In this document: positions 45,600 through 56,000 of the stretch, piece by piece
Layout: each line of letters begins with the position of its first letter
How positions within the stretch are numbered: the first letter of the stretch is position 1
Assembly: GCA_027186245.1 (NCBI GenBank)
Contig: CP114492.1
Location: forward strand, 8,894,501-8,958,500
DNA: 64,000 bases
Direction of reading: 5' to 3'
Source of the DNA: Coriaria nepalensis
Lineage: Eukaryota > Streptophyta > Magnoliopsida > Cucurbitales > Coriariaceae
Notes under the pieces: model-generated
What the model saw: only the letters and a program-made list of their open reading frames with translations
Database searches by the model: none
Told to the model about the DNA's origin: nothing
Made by a program: the position numbers and the translations under genes

Positions 45600-46931
45600 A
45601 TGTCTGTGGCCACAAATCCTAACTCGATTCTCTTCTTCCCCCGTTTGAAGCCCTCACTAACCCCTCAACCATTCCATTGCCTCTCTCTCTCCCCTTCATC
45701 CCTCCGCTGCAGCGCCGCCGCCGCATCTTCCGGAGATATTCCGTTGGGACCGATATTAAGCGGTCCAGGCGGCATCCGAATTGGACAGGATTCTGACGGA
45801 GGAGCTACCTACGGCGGGGTGAAAGCGAATGCGAGAGAGAAGAAGTGGTCGCGAGATGGAGAGAGTTATCTGGTTGATGAGAGTGAACCTCTTCCTCTAC
45901 CTATGACGCATCCTGATTCGTCGCCTGTATCGCCTGAGGAAATTGACCAGAGACTTCGTTGCAATCCCCGATTCGAGGTAGGGTTTCTAACTAGGAATCT
46001 ACTACTAAAATGCACTATGAATACGATGAACTGGAGTTTCAGATTTTGATTTTGACTTTTTGTTAATTTGTGGTGAAGGATTGTAAGGAAGTGGTTTATG
46101 AATGGACGGGAAAGTGTCGAAGTTGCCAAGGGTCAGGATTTGTGAGCTATTATAACAAGAGAGGGAAAGAGACTATCTGCAAATGCATACCTTGCCTTGG
46201 AATTGGTATGTTCTTCTTCTTCCCATAGGTAGATTTCACTAGCTTCTCTTGTGCTATGTAACGTAGTTTCAAATTATGAGAGTGATTTTCATGGGATTAT
46301 CATGATTTTAGGGGAATAATCAGATGGTTAGTCTTCTTAGCTCTTACTGACACTATCAATGAGGTTAACATTGACCCATATCACTTGACATCAGCTGATG
46401 TCTAAAAGCTTTTCTTTGAAGGGTCCAAATCCTTCAAACCAATAGAATAGTAATTATCTGTAACAGTGGAAAATATAAAATGTGAATATCTAGATCTTAC
46501 TTTTGCTTTGTGAAAAAGATAATGTCTGCTTTCTTCTTTATTTATTCGGTGATCCCTTTGAGTTTCATTGGTTTTGTTGTCTCTAGGATTTAAGCATATG
46601 ACCAGGACAAGAATTATGCTTTAAAGTATTTTCTTTTTCTGGTGTAGGTGAAAAGTTAGATTCGATCATATAGAACTCGTTGAAAGTTCCTTCCGCGTAA
46701 AGAGATTCTTAAGGATAATAAAATGGCAATTGAATTACAAAAAATTCTTAAAATATCGGGTAGCAGATTCCTGGTTTATAGATGTCATAAGATTCCCTGG
46801 ATCAATGGTCTAGTGTACTTGCAACCTCGAGTTGACATCAAATTTTCTGCTTTGCAGGATATGTGCAGAAGATAACAGCTCGTAAGGACATTGAAGTTAT
46901 GGAGGATTTGGATAACGGAGAGCCGCCATGA
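45600..46931 (+). CDS. Plastid DnaJ-type zinc-finger protein
   Basis: Exons 45600-45977, 46079-46205 and 46858-46931 give 192 residues. The N-terminus is Ser/Pro-rich with a likely cleavage near [10 protein letters not shown], typical of chloroplast import. The C-terminal part has two CxxCxGxG-type repeats (CRSCQGSGF and CIPCLGIGY), which in DnaJ proteins bind zinc. There is no J-domain, so it is a DnaJ-like zinc-finger protein rather than a full co-chaperone. Proteins of this class in plastids act in disulphide handling or photosystem upkeep, but this one's exact role is unknown. Intron 2 is 652 bp. The start is the first ATG giving a transit-like sequence. Confidence 0.85.
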
Positions 46932-47385
46932 TCCAAAATTTCTAGTCATCAAGTTTTGTCTTGGGGCATGAGGGAATATGATTTACAAAGTGAGATCAAT
47001 TAGGTGAGTTGTATTCTTTGTGCAACTTTTAATCGCATATATGAGGTAAATTGACTTTGACACTTCTGAGGGCATGTAAAGGAGTCTCTTGAACTGGAAA
47101 TTTCGAGGAACAAAGTAAAAAGAACAAAAAAGAATTCTTGTAGCTGTAGCTTTTTCATAGAATGTATTCTTTTCTTTATACACCACTGCTTTACTTGTAA
47201 CCCACACCTTTATTCCGTGCTTATCTTGCACCATCAATCTATTCTTGTTTTTATATCAAACCACGAGTTATGGAATCGAGAAGTTGCCTGCCGTTTATAA
47301 TCTTCTTTGTTCCCTTTATTAAGCATTTATACATTTGAAGACAGCTTTGTATAAACTGTGGAAATCATTTACTTTCTGAAAGAAA
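46932..47385. other. Intergenic, zinc-finger gene to CML
   Basis: This is a short intergenic stretch holding a 3' untranslated region and the promoter of the calmodulin-like gene. Nothing else is seen. Confidence 0.6.
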
Positions 47386-47943
47386 ATGGCAAATACCAGT
47401 TTTCTCGATTTTCAGTATAACCTGTCGAAGAGAAAGTTCTTGAAAACACCCTCCAGATTGTTTTCATTCCGGGACAGACAAGGATCCGGGTTGAAACTTG
47501 GTCTCCAGCCTACTTCGGCAGAGATGAGGAAAGTTTTTGACAGATTTGATTTTAACAAAGATGGGAAAATATCTCAGCAAGAGTACAAGATCTTGTTAAA
47601 GGCCTTAGGGAAGGGAAACTTGGTAGGCGAAGTATCGAAGATTTTCAAGGCTGTTGATTTGGACCGAGATGGGTTTATCAACTTTAAGGAGTTTGTACAA
47701 GCTCATGAGAAAGAAGGCGGTATCAAAACAATGGAGGTACAGAGTGCATTCACTGAGTTTGATCTGAATGGAGATGGAAAAATAAGTGCAGGTGAAGTAC
47801 AGGAAGTGTTGAGGAGGTTAGGAGAAGGCTGCAGCTCGCAAGAATGCCAGGAAATGGTGAGGGCAGTGGATAGCGATGGAGATGGCATGGTTAACATGGA
47901 CGAGTTCATGACCATGATGACTCGCTCAGTCGAGCGAGGTTAA
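47386..47943 (+). CDS. Calmodulin-like protein with four EF-hands
   Basis: This is a single-exon frame of 185 residues. After a basic N-terminal extension (about 45 residues) come four canonical Ca2+ loops: DFNKDGKISQQE, DLDRDGFINFKE, DLNGDGKISAGE and DSDGDGMVNMDE. All have Asp/Asn at 1, 3 and 5, Gly at 6 and Glu at 12, so all four should bind calcium. It is a CML-type calcium sensor that would pass Ca2+ signals to target proteins. The N-terminal extension KRKFLKTPSRLFSFRDR could be a targeting or membrane-binding sequence. I cannot assign a CML number. Absence of introns is usual for CML genes. Confidence 0.93.
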   Translation: MANTSFLDFQYNLSKRKFLKTPSRLFSFRDRQGSGLKLGLQPTSAEMRKVFDRFDFNKDGKISQQEYKILLKALGKGNLVGEVSKIFKAVDLDRDGFINFKEFVQAHEKEGGIKTMEVQSAFTEFDLNGDGKISAGEVQEVLRRLGEGCSSQECQEMVRAVDSDGDGMVNMDEFMTMMTRSVERG

Positions 47944-49285
47944 AATCGTCATTTCATTAGTGGGTTTGAGTTGATTTTCATTTCTGAAAATCAAAATCTG
48001 TGTTATCTTTGCTGTCATACCACCTCACTCGTATGTAAATTTGATCGTAATATAATAATATTATCGAATCAGAACTGTTTCGATATTTCTCTTTTAGTTC
48101 ATATACGTCCATCTAGGGTTTTGTTCGTAGGGACTTATGTCAAGATGGCTAAAGTGGCAGCGGATTCCATCCATCCGTATGGCTGTGTTAATATCGGTCA
48201 TCCGTATAAATTTAATAGTTAAAATATATATCATCTTAAAATTATTTATGTTCAACTCGTATTAATATAAAAATTTATATGGTTCATATGTAAGTTGTAT
48301 AAGCCTTAATTGAAACCGGTCAGCTTAAGATCGGGAACTTAATATGATATAATATAATATAATATTTTTTTCATTTGAGTAGGCCAAGAACTCGGTCCAA
48401 TTTTCTAATCCAGACTAAGTTTTCGGTCTAAAAGGACATACATGATAATACCTTTCAGTTCGATGACTCGATCTGAATTGGAAACTCAGACCGAGTTCTT
48501 AATCTTGAAAGAAAGAAACCATGTATCTATCCTTCTTGACTGAGAACTCGATATGAGTTTTCGGTCTACCGATTAAATATTGGTCTCTAGATTTTAGATT
48601 CAAATTTATAGTAGTAGTCGGTAAATTGTGTAAATAAATTTTTTTTTCTTTAATCGCTTTATTTTCAACTTCCGAATTCAAACTCGCCAACCCAGATCGA
48701 TCAAAAGGGTCGTGTATCAATAGCCATCGTCATCATTTAAAGAAAGAGAGAAAGAACTGAATCGCAACTATAAAGAGAATATGAAAGAAAAAGTGATCAA
48801 ATACAATTAATAAATTTACCATATTTAAATCAAATCATGTTTTAAATTTTTCTTATCACGTGACACTGCTTTATGTATCAAATTGTCATAGACGGCTGAG
48901 ATTTACCGACAAAAACAGAGGATGGAGCGGGATGAAATCCCAACCAAAGCATGTGTTAAGATTCTGGTGTTAAAAGACTGTAAATTGCATCCCTATTACG
49001 TAACAGTTACTGTCCCTTCACCCTTAACAATGATATTCCCACTTAGATTGAACTCAAGTAAAGAGAAGTTAAGAAACATCAAGGGGATAAAAAAGGAATT
49101 TTTTCATTACAAGATTGAAAATCATAACAAGCAGAGAACAAGTCACAAAGCAATAGAGGTTCATCTCGTATCCAATAAGCTTCTTTGGCCACAGAATTTC
49201 ATCACTTTACACTAATCTTGCAGGAGGGAAAGAAAGTTTCTTTTAGCTAAAAAAGAGTTCCATAGTAATAATAATAATAAATCGT
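47944..49285. other. Intergenic DNA with an inverted repeat
   Basis: No gene is seen. Between 48386 and 48500 a 12-bp sequence (aagaactcggtc) is followed about 90 bp later by its exact inverse complement, and 'gttttcggtct' occurs twice in direct order. It may be a small worn mobile element. AT-rich otherwise. Confidence 0.5.
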
Positions 49286-50959
49286 TTACCAGTAATCCCC
49301 ACAGGAGCATTTCCCATCCTTAAAATGATGAAACCTTTTATTATCCCGGACAATCAACTCCCGCCCGACAATCCTCGACATGATCTTGATGGCATTGTGA
49401 CAGTCTCCGCAAACCCGGAGGTTTTTTATAATCCTAAGAGGAGTTCTAGCTGGAGTACTAATCAGACCATATGCAATAGCTAACCTCTCACTATGGTACA
49501 GCAAGGCTTGCTCTTTAGCCTCTTGATCAATGTCATGAAGAACATATCTTGTGTCAGGCACATATGTTGATTCCTTCAAAGCAATTAAAGCCTTTAACTT
49601 TTCATCGTCTTTGTAAAGACTTGGATTTTTAAACTCGATTATTCGGTTCTTCCCTTCAAGCATGCTGATTGCCATTCGTTTTTTAGGTGGTGGTGTAGGG
49701 ATCTTATTAGTAACAGTCTTTGATGGGTCAATATCAACCATTAGCTCCTCTGCATAGTCTTCCAGATCAATATCTCCATGGATTCGAGCATAATTCCTCA
49801 GTGCCTCCCAAAACTCCACTGTGGGCTCGAACGGAAGTTTCTCAATATATTCATGACCTTCATTTAAATGCCCGGGTTCTCCAAGAACATCTAAGAGTCC
49901 TAAATAGTGACTTGTTTCTGGGTTAATGTTGTAATCCTTTTTCATCGATTCAAAATACATGAATCCTTCTTCAATGGCACCTGCACTAGCACAAGCTGAG
50001 AGTAAAAAGAGGAAAGTTTGTGAAGTGGGTTGGAAACCAGTGTTCTTCTTTTGCTCGAATAACTCCAACCCATCATCTCCTAGTCCGTTATCTGCATACC
50101 CTTTAATCATCAAATGCCAAGAATCCATGTTTCCTTCAGGCATATGATCGAACACTCTCCGTGCATCACTCATGCTCCCACATTTACCATACATTTCAAG
50201 CACTTTATTATTCAAATTGAGATCGCTCCTACATGTTGACTGTAAGAAGAAATCATGAACGATTTTGGCGTTCTCTAATGACTTTGATTTCGCACATAAA
50301 TCAAACAAGACGGAGAAACAATTAGCATCAGCCTTAACCCCTTGTTTCAACAACTCGATAGCATCTTTAACCTTCTCCTCTCCACATAAACGCCTCAAGT
50401 CTTCAATGGGTGATGGAGGAGTATTGACAACTTGATTCTGAGCAGCATGGCCCTGATTTCCAGCCTGGTTGTCCCACTGGTTAGATGTTTGAGCTTGTGG
50501 GGTCCACTGTTGGGGTCTTCCAGGTTGGGGATATCCCTGATTTGGTTGATTGTTCCACTGATTAGGTTGCTGGTAATTGATGTTTTGGGCGTTCGGGTGG
50601 TATGAATTTTGATGCTGTGGATAGCTCTGAGGCGGAGGATTCCACTGATTATTTCCAGTCTGGGAATAACTCTGACCCTGCCTATAACCACCCTGCGGAT
50701 AGTTATGCTTCTGATCCTGATGATTGAATCCATTTTGAGCAGATCCCTGGCTACGAGTATCCCACTGGTTAGTGTTTCCCTGACCGTGAAAAACTCGATG
50801 ATCGGATGACGATTGATGTTGGGATGAATGAGGAGGAAGATTCGAGTATTCATTTGACGCAAAGGAAGTGCTTAGAGCTCTGACTATGATCAAACCTGGG
50901 TTGCTTAACGCGAACCGAGAAGCGTGTAATGTTCGTACCTTGAACGCAACAGTCGCCAT
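49286..50959 (-). CDS. DYW2: PPR-DYW protein, DYW2-like organelle RNA-editing factor
   Basis: This is a single-exon frame of 557 residues. A basic N-terminus suits mitochondrial or plastid import. Residues about 45-185 are very rich in Gln/Asn/Pro/Gly/Tyr. A short tract of PPR units follows (about 190-400, e.g. [18 protein letters not shown]), then E-like text ([18 protein letters not shown]) and a DYW domain. The cytidine-deaminase zinc signature is whole: HSERLA with CGDCH, and the end reads CSCGDYW. The Q/N-rich start and short PPR array match Arabidopsis At2g15690 (DYW2), which lends its DYW domain to E+-type PPR proteins for C-to-U editing. MEF8/MEF8S are related alternatives. Confidence 0.88.
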   Translation of the reverse strand: MATVAFKVRTLHASRFALSNPGLIIVRALSTSFASNEYSNLPPHSSQHQSSSDHRVFHGQGNTNQWDTRSQGSAQNGFNHQDQKHNYPQGGYRQGQSYSQTGNNQWNPPPQSYPQHQNSYHPNAQNINYQQPNQWNNQPNQGYPQPGRPQQWTPQAQTSNQWDNQAGNQGHAAQNQVVNTPPSPIEDLRRLCGEEKVKDAIELLKQGVKADANCFSVLFDLCAKSKSLENAKIVHDFFLQSTCRSDLNLNNKVLEMYGKCGSMSDARRVFDHMPEGNMDSWHLMIKGYADNGLGDDGLELFEQKKNTGFQPTSQTFLFLLSACASAGAIEEGFMYFESMKKDYNINPETSHYLGLLDVLGEPGHLNEGHEYIEKLPFEPTVEFWEALRNYARIHGDIDLEDYAEELMVDIDPSKTVTNKIPTPPPKKRMAISMLEGKNRIIEFKNPSLYKDDEKLKALIALKESTYVPDTRYVLHDIDQEAKEQALLYHSERLAIAYGLISTPARTPLRIIKNLRVCGDCHNAIKIMSRIVGRELIVRDNKRFHHFKDGKCSCGDYW

Positions 50960-51414
50960 TGCCGAGTATGGATAAGCTTAAACCCTAACTCGCAGAGCCG
51001 CGGATCTGGAAAAACCCCCCAGACTAACCACACAAGGTTCGATGGAAGAGTGTTCGTTCTTTTGGGCCGTTTTCGGATCTCATCCGGTTTGGATCTAATG
51101 GATCGGGCTCGGCCCAATTTGATGGTTTTCAACTTTAAAAAATAAATAATTATCTCCGGAAAGCCAAGGCCCAAGGCATGAGTACTTGATAACACAAGAA
51201 GGAAGAAAAACTCGACAAACAAACCAAACTAAACTCCAGCACTTACATACACCATCTAGTTTGTCTAAGTAAAAACAGTCAAATGAAGAAAGATTCTTAT
51301 GTGCTTTAATAGCATAGTCATGAAGGAGCTAATTTGAAAACCAGCCACAGCATTCTGTCAGGGCATGTAAGAATCCGTCCAGAAATAACATGAGGTAGAG
51401 ATTAGATCAACTCA
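50960..51414. other. Intergenic, DYW2 leader to PLAC8 pseudogene
   Basis: This holds the promoter and leader of the DYW2-like gene (it includes an AAACCCTAA-type motif at about 50980-50990) and the 3' flank of the pseudogene. Confidence 0.55.
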
Positions 51415-52141
51415 TCATGCCTCCCATCTACTCATTCCGGTTCCAGCAACGGGAGCAACCGTGATTGTCCGCCTCTTCTGTCTGTCCATGTTCGCTCCCC
51501 ACCCTCCATTAAAAAAGACAAACTATATGTCAAATTTTGGGCAACAAATGCATTAACACGTACAACTAGAGTTTAAGTTTTATACCTATGCCCATGTCGA
51601 AGCGCGATTTTGGAGCTCTCGGTACTCTTGACAAAGTGTGCAAGCCTCGCAGAAGAAGTGTACGAGGCAATTGACGCAAGGAGCATCTTCTAAGTCGTAT
51701 TGGATCTCGAGCGATAGAAACATGCAAATCCGGTAGGTGCAAGTAAGCCGTTTGTTCACACACGTTCGGAACAATTGGTCATTAATTTGTATGTTACAAA
51801 TCTATTTTCTAAATGAACTAACTAATCCGATTCTTACGGGGAGAGCCTCTGCTAACGATCTCGGCAACCTGCCCAAAACGTGATGCACGGGCAAAAGCAA
51901 GTTATCAAACCTGCATTGTGAAGATTAACTTGAGCATTTAGTAAATGAGACTTCCTCTCTCACACACAAACAAATATGAGGTGTTATTTACTATAAATAT
52001 AAGATATATGATTAAGGATTTGAGGGGCTCACAATTGGCAGGGTCGTCGAAACAACGGCAAAGACTTGGTGGACCAGGGCCTGGCACCGCCCGGAATCGG
52101 TGCACGGGATGCAAGATAACGAGGAGTATAGGGGTGTCCAT
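51415..52141 (-). pseudogene. PLAC8-family (plant cadmium resistance / cell number regulator) pseudogene
   Basis: The minus strand carries the pieces of a PLAC8 protein: ARPWST then LCRCFDDPANC (near 52050-52110), ITCFCPCITF then GQVAEIVSRGSP (near 51845-51910), EDAPCVNCLVHFFCEACTLCQEYRELQNR then FDMGIG (51586-51690) and GWGANMDRQKRR...GTGMSR (51420-51520). Between the paired pieces the frame must change, by an extra T in TTTTGGG and a lost G in CGCGCTTC among others. PLAC8 proteins are small membrane proteins in metal transport and organ-size control. With at least three shifts no full protein can be made. The conserved CLVHFxCE and CQEYREL motifs make the family sure. Confidence 0.8.
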
Positions 52142-52380
52142 GATTGGAATGTGGAGATACTGGATAATTATCTCGGTTTTCCACTTGAGGATACATTCTA
52201 ATTAGTTTGTGAGTAAAAGTAACGAATGCAAATCAAATGAAAGCTTGTGTTGAAGTTTGTTGCAAGAGCTATGTATGTGTACATATTATATGGTAAGGTT
52301 TATTACTTATATATATTAGTACTAGCTAATTCATGGCCGTAGAATTTGCACTCTAAGGGATATAGTTGAATTCTTTAATG
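52142..52380. other. Intergenic, upstream of the PLAC8 pseudogene
   Basis: AT-rich flank with no gene seen. Confidence 0.5.
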
Positions 52381-52684
52381 TCGACAGCTTCTTTGAGTCG
52401 GGAAAATATCCTCTATAATGAGGCCAAGCCGAGAATGCGGAATCATATTTCCTATAAGCAAGTTAATCACCTCTATCGCATCCAAGTTAACACAGATCTG
52501 GTAAGCATTCATACTTGACAAGCACCGTAAAAACATCATCGTACCCACCTAGATCAATTTTGATCACTCTAATAAGGGGCTTGGTGATATCTAATTTAAC
52601 CTGCACCCTTAGATATCGATCCATATCAATGCCCGACTCTCCGCTATCAATCTTTTGTCCAATCAAAACACCCTTCTCTTAGTT
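52381..52684 (-). mobile_element. Short LINE-type relic (DUF4283/CCHC region joined to RNase H)
   Basis: On the minus strand, reading KGVLIGQKIDSGESGID, DRYLRVQVKLDITKPLIRVI and VLVKYECLPDLC gives the DUF4283/zf-CCHC_4 linker of plant LINE-type proteins. Straight after, in another frame, VNLDAIEVINLLIG and LIIEDIFPTQRS resemble the end of the RNase H (RVT_3) domain. The reverse transcriptase that should lie between is missing. This is a dead fragment. Confidence 0.6.
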
Positions 52685-53010
52685 CATATATAACAAGCGC
52701 TCATTTAAAATTAATAGCACTCCTAACGGGCGTTTAAAGCCTCTACCTATATCCTTAACGCCCGTTTGAGGACTACTAAATTTCAGTTGAAAATTAAGAT
52801 TTTTCTTTTACAAATAGCCAAACAGCCCCCTTATCGTTCAAAGTTGCCGCGCATAATTTAGCGCCCAAATTCAGTCTATCCAGAGACCTAAAATGTAAAA
52901 AGAGCGCTCGCTCTTCTTTACTCGTCAGAGAGACGTACGAGAGAAGCCGAGACGAGACGCCTCTAGCTCACGTCGACGGTTCGAGAAGTGGGATTCTAGA
53001 GATTCTTTCA
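52685..53010 (+). promoter_or_regulatory. Upstream region of RAD54
   Basis: This is the space between the LINE relic and the RAD54 start. It holds the promoter and leader; 'gagcgctcgctc' at about 52901-52912 and a C/T-rich leader are visible. No TATA box is clear. Confidence 0.45.
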
Positions 53011-56000
53011 ATGGAGGACGAAGAGGAGCTCCTCTCCGATTCTGTTTCTGATTCCAGCGACTCTGGCGAAGAATACACTGGCGATTGCAATGACAACCTG
53101 GTAGATGAAGAAGAGGATTTTGAAAATGAAAAAGACGCAGGTCTTTCTCCTCCATCTGGTGAGGATCGGAAATCGCAGAATGTCGACGCTCTGGTAAGGT
53201 AATCGACTGTATAGTGCACAGAGCTCCGTCGATTCAATTCTCCGTGTAGTTATGGATCAGTCTGTTTCCATCTATGGTCCTTCATTTGGTGAAGGAGTAC
53301 CAAACTTAGGGTATCTCTGACCTAATTTGAATCCAAAATGATTTCGCATTTTCATTATTGTCTTACTGAACTTGAAATACTCCTGATCCTATTGTTTTTT
53401 TTTTTTTTGTTCCCTCCATTTTTCCCCTTTCACCTAAAATTTATGAATAGAAAGTGTGCGAATTGAGCTGACAATGCTTATGTTGACTTACCAGAGGTAA
53501 TCTTGTTGTGAGGAGACAGTCCCTACTTCCACGAGTTCTTTCAGTGACAGAAAGAGCAGCGGGGTGCAGGAAACCCTTTAAGCCTCCATGCTCTAATGGC
53601 TATGATGGTGAGAAGGACCAGCTTGTCCGACGACTCTGGGCTCGCAAAAGGTTTGTTCCCTGGGGTTCTTCGAGGCCAGCATTGCTTACAATCACCAACC
53701 AGTTGAAGATACCAAACATCGCTGAAAAAGATGAAGAGGAGGAAAGCGTGACTCTGCCACTTGGAATTGAACCTTTGATTTTGTGGCAACCTGAAGAATC
53801 TGAGGAGAGTTCTGCTAATTCGGTGCCAATAGTGGTCGAACTGCTGCTAGTTAAATTTCTTCGGCCCCATCAAAGGTCTCACTTGTTTTATAAATGTTCT
53901 CTTAATCCAAATGTAGTCCTGATAACATGCAGAGGGTAGACCTGATAACATCCAAATGTAGTCCATCAAAGGTCTCACTTTTCTTTGCCATGCTAGAGGG
54001 TAGACCTGATAACGTGCAGTCTTTCCATAATCCAAATGTTCTCTTATAAAAGTGCAAACAAAAATTTTAACTCTAGTTTAATTGCCTGTCTCTTCTAATG
54101 CAATTGAAATTTGAAGTTAATGTCAAGATATATCGGCATCTACAGAGGTAACAGAAAAAAAAAAAAAAGGAATGCTGAGATTCAGGAAATAATGTTTGGA
54201 ATGTGATTATGCATTATATACTTTCAGTTCTCTTTAATTGATGGGATTCATGAATGCAGAGAAGGAGTTCAGTTTATGTTTGAATGTGTTTCCGGCCTAT
54301 ATTCCGCTGCAAATGTATTTGGATGCATTCTGGCAGATGACATGGGGTAGATACTCCCTCTCTCGCCCTCTCAGAACTTTGATACTTCTGTTGCCTTTGT
54401 GTCAAACTTGGATCTCCAAGGGTTTTATTGATCATTTGCAGTTTGGGAAAGACATTGCAGTCAATCACATTACTTTATACTCTACTACGGCAAGGGTTTG
54501 ATGGGAAGCCGATGGTTAAAAAAGCTATAATAGTCACTCCCACCAGTCTTGTAAGCAACTGGGAAGCTGAAATCAAGAAGTGGGTTGGTGAAAGAGTGCA
54601 GCTTATGGCTCTCTGTGAAAGCACCAGAGATGATGTTGTCTCAGGCATTGACAACTTCACAAGTCCCCGCAGCTCCTTAAAGGTTTGGTCCATAACATCT
54701 GAGAAATTCTCTTGAAAGATGCACATAACAAATACTTTTTTAGGTACTGATTCTTTCATACGAGACATTTCGGATGCATTCATCAAAATTTAGCCAAAGT
54801 GAATCATGTGATCTACTTATTTGTGATGAGGCTCATCGGCTTAAGAATGACCAGACTTTGACAAATCGGGTATAAATTGTTATTTTTCCCACGTGGATTA
54901 CTTTTCACTCCTCCTTTACCCTGTCATTCTTGTTCCTCAAATAATTATAAACATTTCTATGGTAGGCATTGGCGGCTTTAACATGCAAACGGCGTATTTT
55001 ATTATCTGGAACGCCTATGCAGGTTAACCATCTTTGCTTAGTTTTACTGTCCCTTCGAATGTTCAAGTTCATATTTCTTGTGTAATAATGTGGTCCACAT
55101 TGGAATTTCTTCAGAATGACCTAGAAGAGTTCTTTTCCATGGTTAACTTTACTAATCCAGGGATCTTGGGTGATGCTGCATATTTTCGACGTTACTATGA
55201 GGTGATCTGGCTTTAAAATATTTAAATTGTGCAATTGCCGCTCTAACTGACTTATCTTTTTGACTGTTAATATGCTCCCATTAATACGATCCTTTTATTT
55301 TATTTTATGAAGACACCAATCATTTGTGGAAGAGAACCTACTGCTACTGAAGAAGAGAAAAGGCTAGGTGTTGAGCGCTCCGCAGAACTAAGTGGGAAGG
55401 TTAATCAGGTAAATATCTTGTTCAGCATGGAGTCATGCTAGAGGGCTAGAGCTCTGAGCTTCATGCCAGAACTCCAAGTTTTATCACACTTACACCCATG
55501 TACGATTGAGAAAAATCTCAAAGTTGCTCATGGCTTGTTTTCAGATCGAGCCTCACCATACCCAAAGGCATGAATTTGAGCTTAGCCCAAATATGCACTT
55601 CTCAACTTGCTTAGAGTCCTACTTGACACCATAACAGTAGAATATAGACTTCACATTTGTTTCCTGTCTGTTCAGTCACTGACAGTTTACAGTTTTCTGG
55701 AGATTATGACTCGATATTAAATATATGCCAATCACTTATGATTATGATCTTATCAACTGACATGCAGTTTATATTGCGGAGGACTAATGCTCTGTTATCA
55801 AATCACTTGCCACCAAAGGTATATCGCTTATTTTGATCTGCAGACCAATCTTAATCGTTGTTTCTTATCACAAAACTGGGCTTTTGCCTCAGAACATGTA
55901 TTTCTTGGTTTGATTTCTATTTAAACAAAAATGTTAAATAGCGAGCTGAACTTCTCCAAACAGAACTAGTTTTAGTTAGGTCAGAACTTCCCGTTCCATG

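Noticed and set aside
50395..50862. 155-codon minus-strand frame within the DYW2 gene
   Set aside because: It overlaps the Gln/Asn-rich part of DYW2 in another frame and is repetitive by construction.
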